From Microthyrium microscopicum (taxonomy: Eukaryota > Ascomycota > Dothideomycetes > Microthyriales > Microthyriaceae): a DNA stretch of 64,000 nt. Under the pieces are notes generated by a model. The model searched no databases, was not told where the DNA came from, and worked only from the letters and a program-made list of their open reading frames with translations. This document shows, piece after piece, positions 1 to 10,578 of this stretch (position 1 is its first letter; each line of letters starts with the position of its first letter). The stretch spans positions 429,340-493,339 of the forward strand of contig MU004243.1 in NCBI GenBank assembly GCA_010405405.1, in the 5' to 3' direction. The translations under genes and the position numbers were made by a program.

Positions 1-375
1 TACATTTTTTTGGGCAGACAATCAATCTCGCTGATCTAGCTGTATGAGCAGTTATGCTGATGCTCATTTTGGTCAATCAACTTTTTTATCAATCACTGGT
101 GCCTATCAGCCAAAGCGTTGGACTTTCAGCCTATTTACGAATAGCAAGTTGGCCCACCCGCCGTTGAGTTGCACGCTACCCTTTTTCTTTAAAACTGAGA
201 CCTGCTTTGTGGTCGTGGCACACAGTATACTTGATTGCTTCAGCCAGCCAGTTTCTTGCAACCCTTTCATATTCATTATGGTCGGTCGTTCCAACCAAGC
301 AAGTCACCGCAGCCTGTCGAATACAATGTGAAATCGTGGCTCCTTTTAGCAGACTCGTTGTTATCTGATCGTTAA
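1..375. other. Left-edge stretch, no firm gene
   Basis: A 95-codon frame on the plus strand (44-331) has no domain-like composition and is probably chance. The segment may hold intron or upstream exon sequence of the coding-like tail that follows, but I cannot place any exon here. Confidence 0.3.
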
Positions 376-525
376 CTTGAGGCACCTCAAATCTCGGCAG
401 AGGAATTCAAGTATGTTCGTGGGCATTGCGGTTTCGTGAGCACCTTTGAGGACGAATCTGGTTTGCGATCTATTGAAGAGCTGCTAAAGACCATTCCTAC
501 TGTTCAAGACATGGTTCCGGTTTGA
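376..525 (+). CDS. Possible last exon or remnant, unknown protein
   Basis: An open segment of 49 codons ends at TGA 523-525. Its residue use looks coding, with acidic and hydrophobic residues alternating as in a helix (for example SIEELLKTIPTVQDMV). An in-frame stop lies just upstream at 373-375, so it is either an exon entered through an acceptor near 380, after a gttaac that could be a branch site, or the relic of a broken gene. It would run towards the thiamine-diphosphate enzyme gene, which ends at 702 on the other strand. I do not recognise the family. Confidence 0.3.
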   Translation, partial: LEAPQISAEEFKYVRGHCGFVSTFEDESGLRSIEELLKTIPTVQDMVPV

Positions 526-701
526 GCTAAGGTAATAATCTCATCGTGTGCGACTTTGTAAGAAGTAATTTCCCTATTTAGAGCTAGAGTTCAGTTATAA
601 CAGCTTTCATATGCTTGGCAATGCAGTGTCACTCTTATCATTGTTCGGGCTACTTTGCAGACAGCAGCTGAAAACTTCTCGAAAACTACAGGGCGCAGCA
701 A

Positions 702-2706
702 TCAAGCCGAGTTCAACAATGCATCCAAGACAGCCGGCATACCACTCTCCACCTTCTTAACCACTTCGGGCAACATCTCTGTCAACTCCTTCGCACTTCC
801 TGTCCTCACAGCCCATAGCTCACCTCCCGCAGCAGCCTTCGCAATGCCTCCATAATCTGGGCTTGGATCGAAATCAAGATTCATATCCTTCCTCGAAGCC
901 TTACTCGCCATGCCTTCTGGATGTACCAACAACAACGAGCGCCTTGGTGCATGCCAGCCCTTGTTGTTCAATACCACCGTCAGCACAGGAATTTTGTACC
1001 TTCTTGCAATCCAGTAGACGCTGCCGGGCACACTGAACAAATACGAGCCATCGCCAACGATCTGGCACACAAAGCGAGGACGCTCAGATGCCTTCATAGA
1101 GGCAAGTTTGATACCGAGAGCTGCGCCGCCGCTCCAGCCAAGACCGCCGCCGCCACAGTTGAGCCAAGTGCCGGGGAGGGTGCATTGGAGTTGGTCGGCG
1201 CAGACAAGAGTTTGGGTGACGGCTTCGATGACCCATATTGTGTCCTTTGGAAGATGTTGGCGTAGCTGGGCGACTAAGAAAGGTGTGTCGTAGGTGTCAT
1301 TGTCAGTAGGTTTGGCGACGTCGGATATGCTGGTCAACAGAGCTTTGTAAGAATTGTCGCGGGCTTGACGACGCTCCGAGTAAGCGGAGGATGATAGGGT
1401 GGTAGTGAAGGAGCTCTCGGATTTGATGTAGGAGGTGATTTGGTTGATGGAAGCGGCGGCATCGGCCTTGTAGCGAGCGAGTGCGTTGATATAGAAGACT
1501 GGCTGTTGCTGTTTCAGCGGATCGACGTCGATGTGGTAGATTTTTGCATCGCTGTTTGGTATATTTTGGGTATTGATCCAGGGGACGTCGCAGTCAAGGA
1601 CGAGGATGACATCGGCTGTGGTGATAGACTTGTCTACACTGAATCGTGTACTGAGCCAGCCCCTGCGAGTAAATGTTAGTGATGATGTGGGTTGATGGCC
1701 AGTGGACTTACGGGTGATCAGCTGGGAAACACATATCGCAGCCACCAGTATCCAGGACTCGAAGTCCTGATATAGTATCGGCGAGTTTGACTAGCTCGCA
1801 AGGGCAGGACTGATCTCGACCAGAATAGCCAGTTACAATCAATGGCTCTTTTGCATTCACCAAAGCCTCCGCAATCATCTTCACTGCAGATATGGGTAAA
1901 GCACCAGATACAACTGGTGTCCAGTACCGTTGATCAAGTTTGTATGGCTTAATGTCCTCTTCCATCGGCTCTCGAGCGCCATACAAATATACTGGACCTT
2001 TAGGATCGCTCATGGCAAAGCTCAGCGCCCGATTCACCATTTGCTAGCACGATCATTATGGTGATCTGTGAATAAGTACAAGGCCAGACTTACCTTGACA
2101 TTCTTTCCACTCTTGATCTCTCCAGTATATCTGCAATACTGAGCGACTATCTGCTTTTGATCGGGAACATCTTGAATCCAGTGAATGAACTCTGTTCGAC
2201 TACCACGCATCTCACCCTCGATCGTGAAAGGTGACAGCCCAGCAAATACGAGGACTGGTGCCCTGCCACAAGAAGCGTTATGCATGGCTGCTCCCAAGCC
2301 TTGAGTACCGACATCGACGTGAACTATCACACACTGTGGCTTGCCAGTGACTCGAGCATATCCGTCGGCCATGGACATAGCAACCATCTAGACTAACTTC
2401 AGCATACATCATGAAAACGAACGTACCGCCTACCTCATTTGGACAAGTGATGATTTCTGGGAACTCGCCTTTTTTCTCACTTTGGCCCTTAACCATGGCC
2501 TCGATTATACTAGGATGGTCTGAGCCGAGATTGACTAGATGAATGATGAGTTTCACAACAGTGGTAAGAGTTCGACATTATATTACCGAAGCAATGGGTA
2601 ATCCCAGCCTCCCAAAGAGCTTCATAGAACGCATATGAAGCTGTATATGACCTGTGTATACTTAGTTTTGATTATTGTCTCTCAAGGGATACCAAGGAAC
2701 TCACAT
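702..2706 (-). CDS. Thiamine-diphosphate enzyme, IlvB/benzoylformate decarboxylase-like
   Basis: Six exons: 2706-2705, 2651-2587, 2534-2434, 2387-2094, 2043-1712 and 1662-702, giving 584 residues. The protein has the three-domain layout of ThDP-dependent decarboxylases and acetolactate synthase-like enzymes. The N-terminal domain carries the cofactor-activating Glu56 (in PNEMVAMSMADGYAR). The C-terminal domain has the ThDP/Mg motif GDGSYLF near residue 468, ending in NN about 30 residues later. There is no mitochondrial presequence, so it is not the anabolic ILV2 subunit. Substrate is unknown; related fungal proteins are only called acetolactate synthase-like. The start codon is split: AT at 2706-2705 is followed by an intron (GTGAGT...ACAG) and G at 2651, then SYTASYAFYEALWEAGITHC, the usual N-terminal helix of the family. 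No other ATG gives this start. Confidence 0.85.
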
Positions 2707-3709
2707 TGCGATATGCTCTACCAATCACAACGAGTTGTAATTGAAGTCAAATAGTCCAGGCAGTGACGAATTCAGCGAGTCAAGAGAATGAACAATAACA
2801 AACACACAAAGCCCCGCTTGTCTATTATTTATACTTGGGTCCCTGTTTGGTGGATCTATACACATGTTTGCGTGTCCCGCTTGTAGCCGTGTACTGGGCG
2901 ATTAATGTCGCCTCCACCCCATGACTGGGCACTCGGCCAATAATTTTCAGTTGACTGGCGATTGAACACCTCCACTGGCCGTTGGAATATGGGCTACCTC
3001 ATGGCAACCAAAAGGTTAGAATAGGGTCTCTGATGTTAAAATGTATTAGCAGTTTGCATGAGTACCGTACTCCCATCGTCTACCACAACACTTCTTAAAG
3101 AGTGACCACTGTATTCCATCGCATTCAATATCCTTATTTGAGTTTACGCATATCATGGCAAATAATGCACTCGATCAATCGCGCATTATATGGTGGACAT
3201 CATAGCTGGTGGGAGTAAACTTCGAAACATGACTCGAGTGGTTCAACGGCCAGTGACCGAAAAATGGGTTATGACCTGAAGCGAAAACTCGATTTCAGGT
3301 CGAAAACATCAATTTATATCGCACTCGATGATTCCGCAAGAATCTAACGCACTCGATGAGTACTAGAGCCGTTCACATTTAGCAGCTGTCGTGGCAGACA
3401 TCGTGACCGATGGGAGTCCTATAAAACAGGATGCATTATTTATAGACCAGTGGTTCGCTAAATTTGACTTGATTTTCCGTTCATCCTACCCAATGCAATC
3501 GCAATGCTCCTGAATGTGTGTATACATTTATAGTACAGACAATGGTAGAAATAGTAAATTGGAGAGGATCTCAGTTTCGGAGAAAAGAGCTGTGACCAAA
3601 CCGAGGCGACCGCTAGTCGCTTTCAGTTGCCGAGCTATTATCAGATGAGGTTCGTCCATTCCTAGAATAGACATTAGAAAGCTAAGAGAAAAGAGAGAGT
3701 ATATTGATC
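2707..3709. other. Gene-free stretch between two minus-strand genes
   Basis: Promoter side of the thiamine-diphosphate enzyme and terminator side of the nucleoporin. No gene is supported. The 9-mer GCACTCGAT occurs three times (3167-3175, 3321-3329, 3349-3357). Two diverged copies of an ACTGGCGATT...CCTCCAC block lie near 2893-2920 and 2952-2978. Confidence 0.5.
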
Positions 3710-6700
3710 TTACTTGTTCTGGTTACAGACACTGGCAAAGTGTGCTGCTTCTGAAGGACTAGGGAACGTAACCATATAAGTCTCGAGTCCACCTCCCTGT
3801 TGTGGTACCGCGAACTGAACGCGCTTATCTTGTGCAGCAACCTGCTTGTACTCGACACCGGCAAACAGATTACAATTTATGGCAATTCTTCCCGACGGCG
3901 ATACCTTCATAAGGATACTACATTCCCCAGAACTCTCGTTTTGCCGAATTAGTAAGGGGCCTTGGCCAACAGAAGGCCATGCTCCAGCTGGGGCAACTCG
4001 TTTGGCAGCATCGGGCTCAAAGCGCCGCGCTTTAACCTTTCCAAATAGCTCTATCTGGCTGTGGCCGACTAAGTCGAGTTTGAAATTGGCAAGATCCGTG
4101 TTCTCAGCTTCGCTGACTGCACTCTCAGCCGCACTATCGGCTGCACTGTCGGCGGCGCTGTCTTCATTGCCTGGACTACCTTGAGATGTCGGAGTTTCAG
4201 AGACCTGCTGCACAGGAGTTTTCCACGTCGGGAAATTTTTGGCGACCAGTCGGTCCATCACTGCCTGAGAGTTTTCGATTGAAACAGGCTGACCTCCTTC
4301 TGCATCATCTTCCGCCTCCTCATCATTCTTTTCCTCCTCTTGTTCGACTGGCTGCTGAGAAAAGGAGAAGAACGGTTTTGCGGTAGGTCGAGGGCCGCTT
4401 AGTACTGAAACATCAGACTCTGCAGGCGAGGCGGCAGCGGTGGGAGAACCAGCAGGCGAGATGCTGGGAGGTGATGGTGCAATGGGTTGGTCCAATAAAT
4501 CTTTAACCATTCTAGCAGTTGCCGAAGCTGCCTTCGTGGGTGTCTCCACAGAGGATTTCGGCGTCCCGGAAGACGCCCCGAAAGAGAATTTTGGTGTCTC
4601 AGACGCAGGTAGGAATAGATCAGCTTTCGTCTTCTTTGATGCGACTTGTGAGTCTGAAGGCGCCTCGACTGCTGGGCGTTTAGCTGGGCGCAGACCTTCA
4701 TTATGGGATGCTTTCCCATTCGGCAATGAGCCTGTCTTCGCCTCGTATTCGCGCAAAATAGTCTCCCACAATTCGATGTAGCTAGCACAACTTTTGACAA
4801 AACTAAAGTCGCATACACCGGACTTGGACGTATCGACTGATTGGGCACTAGCCAAGAAAGACTTGTTGAGCCTCTTCGTTCGGACCTTCATCTCAACCCA
4901 GGGATTATTGATGTGCTCCAGATTCAGCGCGCCTGGATTGGCCGGTGGCACAAGTGGAGCAAAGATGCACTCACGTTGTGAAGGAGTGGCATATCCGGAG
5001 ATATTGAGGAAGGCATGAGGTGCAGATGGATCAAGGGTAACAGACTTCGTCGCACTGCCCATCGTAAAACCCTTTGGGCTTCCCGGAGGAGAAGTGCTTT
5101 CAGATGCTGCTGCTGCTGATTTCGGCGCTGAAAGTGCCACCGGAGATGCTAGCGGAGCGGCTGATTGTGAGGCCGTCTTAGAAAACGGTTGAAAAGGGGC
5201 AGGTGATGCCGCTGCAGAAAATAGAGTGGCTGGTCCTGCAGTTGATGAAGGAGTTGCTGGTGGTGGAGCAAAATAAAATGTCTTTGGTGGAGTGGGCGGT
5301 GGAAACGAGAATGAGGGTGTCGACTTTGATGGAGTTGGTTGAGCTGTAAAATTGATACTCTGTGGTTGTAAAGGCTTGCTTGACTGGGTGTCTTGCGATC
5401 CCGAGACTTGAGACGTTGGCGCCGAACTCTGTATGGACTGCGGAGGTTGAGAAGACGGGGACGATGGAGCGAATTTGAAGATATTTTGAGTTGGGGTTGA
5501 TGCTTTGTGCGCTGAATCGGACGACGATGTATTGAAGATGCTTGTGGAAGGAGCAGTAGAGGTGGTTGGAGGAATTGTAGTTGTTGAGGAAGGAGCAAAG
5601 TTGAAAAGGGAGGGTGCCGCTTGAGTTGTTGCAGTCTTGGCAGGAGTGGTAGAATCTGTAGCAGTGGTTGAGCCAAAGTTGAATGAATTACCATTGGTAG
5701 CTGGCTTGGCCATTGAGCCGAATATGTTTGTAGCCGGTGGGACAATGGCATCACTCTTTGCGCCAAACAACGGAGGAGTCTCTTTCGATGAGCTGAACAT
5801 GTTGGTACTGGTCGAGGCAGCAGGCTTCGATCCAAATGTGAACGGAGAGTTAATTGCTGGCGCAGCTTGAACTTATTAGCATAATATTCTAAAGAAAACT
5901 CAAACATCTCGCAGCCAATTGTGGTGACCAATAACTTGTTGCCATGCAAGCATGCTTCTATCAGCTGCAAAATAACTTCGACATATCCAAGATGACTTGT
6001 TTGCAATTATATGCAGTGACTTGGATAAAAGTCATGTATATAATGTCAGTTTATGTCATTACGATAAGCGAAAATAGAGCAGCAGTCAATAGAAGCACGC
6101 TGAGCATGTGATCTAACCACTCAACTGGGCAAAGAATTGCGGTAAAGACGTACCTTGATCCTGCTGGGTTTGCTCCTTTGCTTGCGCTGGGGCACCAAAA
6201 TTGAATGGCGAGGTCGAAGGTTGAGCATTCAAGTTGCTATTGTTGGTTGGCGGAAAGCTTGAGGAGGAAGCAAAATTGAACGGGTTCGTCGCCGCAGGCT
6301 GCGATGCCGTTGTCGAAGATCCAAATCCGAATGGGTTGCCGAAACCATTCGACGTCGTAGCTTGCGCTTGCTGATTATCCTGTTTAGAGCCCATGAGATT
6401 AAAGCCCGTCGATGGAGCTGCTTGCGCAGACTGATTTTCTTGCTTTGCGCCGCCAAATGAAAAGCCCATTGAGGGAGCTGAGGGAGCCGGCTGACCTGCT
6501 TGCTGTGAACCACCAAAGGAAAAGCCCAGTGAAGGGGTTGCTTGCGCTGGCTGGTTTTCGTGGTTTGGCGCGCTAAAACCAAAGCCTGACCCAAATCCCG
6601 TGGAAGGTGCTGTCTGCGCTTGCTGGCCGTTCGCATTCGTGGAATTGAATCCAAAGGATGGGGTAAGGTTAAATGTAGACGCGGCGCTCGAAAGGGATGG

Positions 6701-6978
6701 TGATCTATATACATTAGTTGAGCAACTTTTTGCATTCAAGGATGCTTACTGCGCCGATGGGGAGTGTTGACGACCTCGCGGTAGAGATTTGATTCTGTGA
6801 ACGAGTCAGTAATTGATAACTTTAGTAGCGCATATGCGCCATCATCAGGATAGGAAGGTACTCACTTCCGCTTGGCTAGTTGCGCTGCCGTGGCACGCGA
6901 AGGAGTGTCGTTGTTCATGGTTCGGGAGTCCTCAGGACCGTCCTTGATCAACTGAACATCCGCCGAGCGTTTCGACAT
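3710..6978 (-). CDS. NUP2: FG nucleoporin, Nup2/Nup50 type
   Basis: Four exons: 6978-6866, 6794-6750, 6704-6154 and 5865-3710, giving 954 residues. The N terminus (MSKRSADVQLIKDGPEDS) is the basic importin-alpha-binding start typical of Nup2/Nup50; starting at the internal ATG 6918 would lose it. Residues about 55-240 hold degenerate repeats around FSFGG, FGFG and PFNFG rich in Gln, Ala and Ser. A long Ser/Thr/Pro region with scattered FG and FxFG follows, then an Ala/Asp/Ser repeat (near 4120-4170). The C-terminal 120 residues resemble a RanBP1 domain (ELFGKVKARRF, GPLLIRQNESSG, RVQFAVPQ, FPSPSEAAHFASVCNQ). It would sit at the nuclear basket and help recycle importin-alpha and release cargo with Ran-GTP. 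Intron 3 is 288 nt, long for this window. Alternative name: a Nup50-like protein; the exact orthologue name is less certain than the family. Confidence 0.85.
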
Positions 6979-7724
6979 GTCGAAGACAATTGGACACCAG
7001 TTCTAGCACCAGAGTACCCAAGGTCAAGGCCGAGGCCAACAGATGTCGATAACTCGATGCAAACTCGTCGCGACGGCTAGGTGCAGATCATGCGCAACGA
7101 TGTCGTGGTAAGTATTTAACGCGTTGGACGTGTAGTAGGAGTCGAGATAAGGGACGATGGTCAGGAGCAACGTAGCAGATGACGGTGATAGTGGGAAGTA
7201 TGTGTTTAAAAGTAGAGATGGTTGGAACCAGAAAGTTTTGGTGTTGTGGAGTTAAGCAATGTTGGGAGTGAAGTTGCTCCTGAGGTGCACGCACGACATG
7301 TGGGCAAGGCACTATTAACTGCTGCCTCAGGCTTTCATATAGTGCATTTTCAAATCTCCAAGTATGTATGCGATGACCATGAAGACATCGGAGCACCAGG
7401 GTGATGCTCACCAGATTTACGAATGAAATGATTCCTGAGTGAATCGACTGATAAAATGGACGGCACGTTTCCACCGGCGCCGATCGCTCCCCCAACGCTG
7501 TTAAAGAAGAGATGCCGGATTTTTCATCGATCGTGTCTCATAACAATTTAACAGTGAAACGCAAAGCACGCGATGTAGGAACGTAGCACATGGAAGCCAG
7601 CGAGGCTGATAGGAGCACGCCACTTATTTGGTTATTGCGTTGGGAGCTGTCAAGGCCAGAAGATGAAATTGAGTACTCAAGAGAGCCACTGGCAATGAAA
7701 ACATTTATGTCTCTGTATGCCCAT
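6979..7724. other. Nucleoporin upstream region
   Basis: About 750 bases between the nucleoporin start and the end of the arabinitol dehydrogenase gene. The frames here (for example 7088-7495 minus) lack coding character. No RNA gene or repeat was seen. Confidence 0.5.
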
Positions 7725-8874
7725 TCACAAGCTTTGAATCTGAACCTTGATAGCTCCAGTCTTTGCATCCGCCGCCGTCTTGAAAGCCTCCACCGCATCC
7801 TCCAACTGGAATCTGTGAGTTACCAATTTCTTCAAGTCCACCAGCCCACTGCTCAGCAACCGAATAGCTCTAGGCCAAGTGTTGCTATATCGATATTGAA
7901 ATTTCAAATCGACTTCTCTAGTACTCAGCCGCATAAACGGGATCTTGATCTCATTCTTCCCAACACCAATGACAAACACTGTACCTCCAAACTTGACTGC
8001 TTGGATAGCTCCAGCGATGCTCGACTCGACGCCAGTACACTCCATAGCAATAGCAGGCTCTTGTCCATCCATGGCCTCCACTACACGTGCAGCAAAGTCC
8101 TCTGCTGATTCTCCGATGTTGACCTTGATGGGCCGAACCCCTGCTATCGTCTCTTTTGCAAACGCAAGTCTTCCTTCGTCAATGTCCGTAATCACTAATG
8201 GCTCGCATCCCGCCGCCCGCGCACATAGCGCCGTCACAAGACCAATTGGACCTGCTCCGCACACGATGACGGGATCGCCTAGTTGGAGATTGGCACGATG
8301 GATGCCCGCCAGTGCCACGCTGAGTGGCTCCAGCATTGCTCCATCCTCGTAAGTGAGGTTCTCGGGGAGCTTATGGCACCAAACAGCTGGATGGTTGACA
8401 TAGCGTCGTAACAAACCAGGCACAGGCGGAGTGCTCAGGAAGTCAACGTTTGGGCAACCGTTGTAGCGGCCGACGAGGCAGGGCTCGCAGGCAAAGCAGG
8501 GAATGTTTGGCTCAATGGCTACGCGATCGCCAACACTGAGGTCCTTGACGGAGGAGTGAACTGCGATGATCTGTCCAGCTGATTCATGGCCTAGAATATG
8601 GTCGGCCTCGACTATCATAGGCCCAATGCATCCAGCATGCCAAAAGTGCACATCAGAGCTTCTCTTTGTTAGTGACTGTAGTTCAGTGAAATTGATGATA
8701 AACCAACCCACAAATCCCTGTGCTCTTGATTGCAATTGTCACTTCGCCAGGCTTGAGAGTATCTCCATTCTGAAGGGATTCAATGCTTGGTTCTGCGGGG
8801 GCAATCCAGAGGTCATGCGCTGGATTGGTATAGACGCCGATGTTTGGCTTTTCGATTGTGACTTTAGTAGCCAT
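7725..8874 (-). CDS. lad1: L-arabinitol 4-dehydrogenase
   Basis: Two exons (8874-8708, 8658-7725), 366 residues, the usual length. It is a zinc-dependent medium-chain dehydrogenase that oxidises L-arabinitol to L-xylulose with NAD+ in the cytosolic L-arabinose pathway. The catalytic zinc site is seen in [17 protein letters not shown] and HILGHESAG, the structural zinc cysteines in [15 protein letters not shown], and the nucleotide fold in GAGPIGLV. An Asp in VITDID, after the second strand, marks NAD rather than NADP use. [20 protein letters not shown] and [13 protein letters not shown] fit the LAD group better than xylitol or sorbitol dehydrogenases, which remain the alternatives. It is not clustered with other pentose genes in this window. 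Confidence 0.93.
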
Positions 8875-9366
8875 CGTTTAATGTCTGAAAGCGTGGAGGT
8901 GGAATGATATTGTTTTCAAAATAAGGTTGATACGAAGAAGTACAAGTTCAAAGCTCTATGATCAAATGTTTGATGTGTTGTCTTCCGATGGCGGGGAACT
9001 CTACACAAGACTACTTAAGTCCAGAGGCTCCAGGCACTGGATATGTACATTCACGATTCATGATCTCAGACTCGCTGCACCTAGGAGCAGGACTGCACTT
9101 ACGCTTTCAGCCATTGCTGATGATTCTTTTTGAATTGGAGAGCCTACTATTCCTTCAGCTTACCCCGGTGCAGCATACTGCCTTGCGCGTTCGAGGATGC
9201 TGAGGAAATTCGCTGACATTGCGTCTACCATACTTTCTTGGAAATCAAAAAGGGTGTTGCCTGCGTAACTCACATCATCAGATGCAGCGTATTGGGAAAA
9301 CAAGGAACCAGGCCAGATTTCTTCGACCTCGCGGGTCTAGATAAATGCCTTCGTGTTCCTTCCACC
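8875..9366. other. Upstream region of arabinitol dehydrogenase
   Basis: About 490 bases between two minus-strand genes. Two overlapping plus-strand frames (8927-9133 and 8958-9203) have no recognisable protein features. Nothing else seen. Confidence 0.45.
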
Positions 9367-10578
9367 TCACGAGGAGGGTAAAGGTCTACGAGTAGGCACT
9401 CGGAGAATTCCTTCAAGCTCTTCAACACGCTTGGCAGCTTTATCAAGTGATTCCTGCAATCTTGCGGTACTCTTCGCAGACTCTCTAAGCTTCGCGTCCT
9501 TCTCATCTAGTTCCCGGCGAAGCGTATCTTTGGACTGAAGAGTTTTTGCATTCAGTTGTCGGAGCTCGTTGTCTTTCTCTACGAGCGCTTGCTGCAGCTT
9601 TTGGTCCTTCTCTTCAAGCACCTGCTGCAGCTCTTTAGCTTTATCTTCTAGCGCTTTCTGCAGATCCGCGCAAACCCGTCCAGATTGCAGCAGTTCTCGG
9701 TCCTTACATTCAAGCTCATGTTGATGCGCCGATACCATTTCAGCAAGTTGGCGTTTTAGATCGTTGGTCTCCTCCTGGTGGTTCTGCTTTTGTTGGTCGA
9801 GTTGCTCGTGTCGTAACAGACTACTTCGCCGTTCTGGATACGATGGTGGATACGATGGTGGTGGAGTTGGTGTAGAATATTGCGGTGGTTTTGATGTCGG
9901 AAACTCTACCATTGACCTAGGCGCATTGAACCCCGCTTGCGGCTGGCCATTTCTTTCAAATGTGCCTGGGTGCCTCGGACCTTGTGATGTAGTAACGCTT
10001 GTCCTTGAAGGAAGTGCCATAGAGTGAGGTCTTTGCCCTGGTCTCCTTACAGGTAGAGGCACGACGGCCCCGTTCTCGGACATCACGGATGCTCTGACAC
10101 TTGAGGTAGTGGAATTGGTGACTGAGAAGCCATTCGACTGAACTGGACTCCACTGGCTGCCAACAGCGCTGCGAGTAGTAGTAGGCTGATAAGGTGGGAA
10201 TCCGGGTATTAACGAGGATGGGATTGGTTCTTCACGCATTTCATTGATCTGGGGTAACTTGGGTTGACGATGTGAAGGAGATCCATACATGGACATCCGT
10301 GAAGATTCATAGGCGATATCTGGCGGCGCGCTGACTCTGTTGATTTTGAAGCTCGTGTCTGCATGGCTAGATTCCTGGACTGGCGAGACAGGCGCATTTC
10401 CGTAAAAGCGTGTTTCCCGTGGCTCTGTCTCAGAGGATTGCCTCCTCAAGTCGACGCTTGGTGTAGGAATGGTAGAAGTATCAACTTGAGTACTGTTGAG
10501 TTTGATTGGAGGCTGAGTAGCGCCGGACCGGCCCTTTTGGCTCTTTTGGCTCTTTTGGCTCTTCTGAAGCTTAGGCAT
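9367..10578 (-). CDS. Coiled-coil protein of unknown function
   Basis: A single exon of 403 residues beginning MPKLQKSQKSQKSQKGRSG. The N-terminal half is Ser/Pro/Thr-rich and probably disordered. Near residues 225-250 there is a proline/tyrosine stretch (TPTPPPSYPPSYPERR). Residues about 255-395 form a long charged coiled coil with heptad-like repeats (KELQQVLEEKDQKLQQALVE). No enzyme motif, membrane segment or signal peptide is visible. The SQK run at the start is encoded by a 9-bp tandem repeat. I do not recognise the family; a scaffold or cytoskeletal role is possible but not shown. Confidence 0.7.
   Translation of the reverse strand: MPKLQKSQKSQKSQKGRSGATQPPIKLNSTQVDTSTIPTPSVDLRRQSSETEPRETRFYGNAPVSPVQESSHADTSFKINRVSAPPDIAYESSRMSMYGSPSHRQPKLPQINEMREEPIPSSLIPGFPPYQPTTTRSAVGSQWSPVQSNGFSVTNSTTSSVRASVMSENGAVVPLPVRRPGQRPHSMALPSRTSVTTSQGPRHPGTFERNGQPQAGFNAPRSMVEFPTSKPPQYSTPTPPPSYPPSYPERRSSLLRHEQLDQQKQNHQEETNDLKRQLAEMVSAHQHELECKDRELLQSGRVCADLQKALEDKAKELQQVLEEKDQKLQQALVEKDNELRQLNAKTLQSKDTLRRELDEKDAKLRESAKSTARLQESLDKAAKRVEELEGILRVPTRRPLPSS
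10532..10563 (-). repeat. 9-bp tandem repeat encoding SQK units
   Basis: About three and a half copies of CTTTTGGCT (plus strand) encode the SQK run at the start of the coiled-coil protein. The array keeps the frame, so length changes would add or drop whole SQK units. Confidence 0.7.

Noticed and set aside
44-331. 95-codon plus-strand frame
   Set aside because: Composition is not protein-like, it overlaps minus-strand frames of similar quality, and no domain is visible.
4399-4848. 149-codon minus frame inside the nucleoporin
   Set aside because: Shadow of the Ser/Pro-rich nucleoporin exon in another frame.
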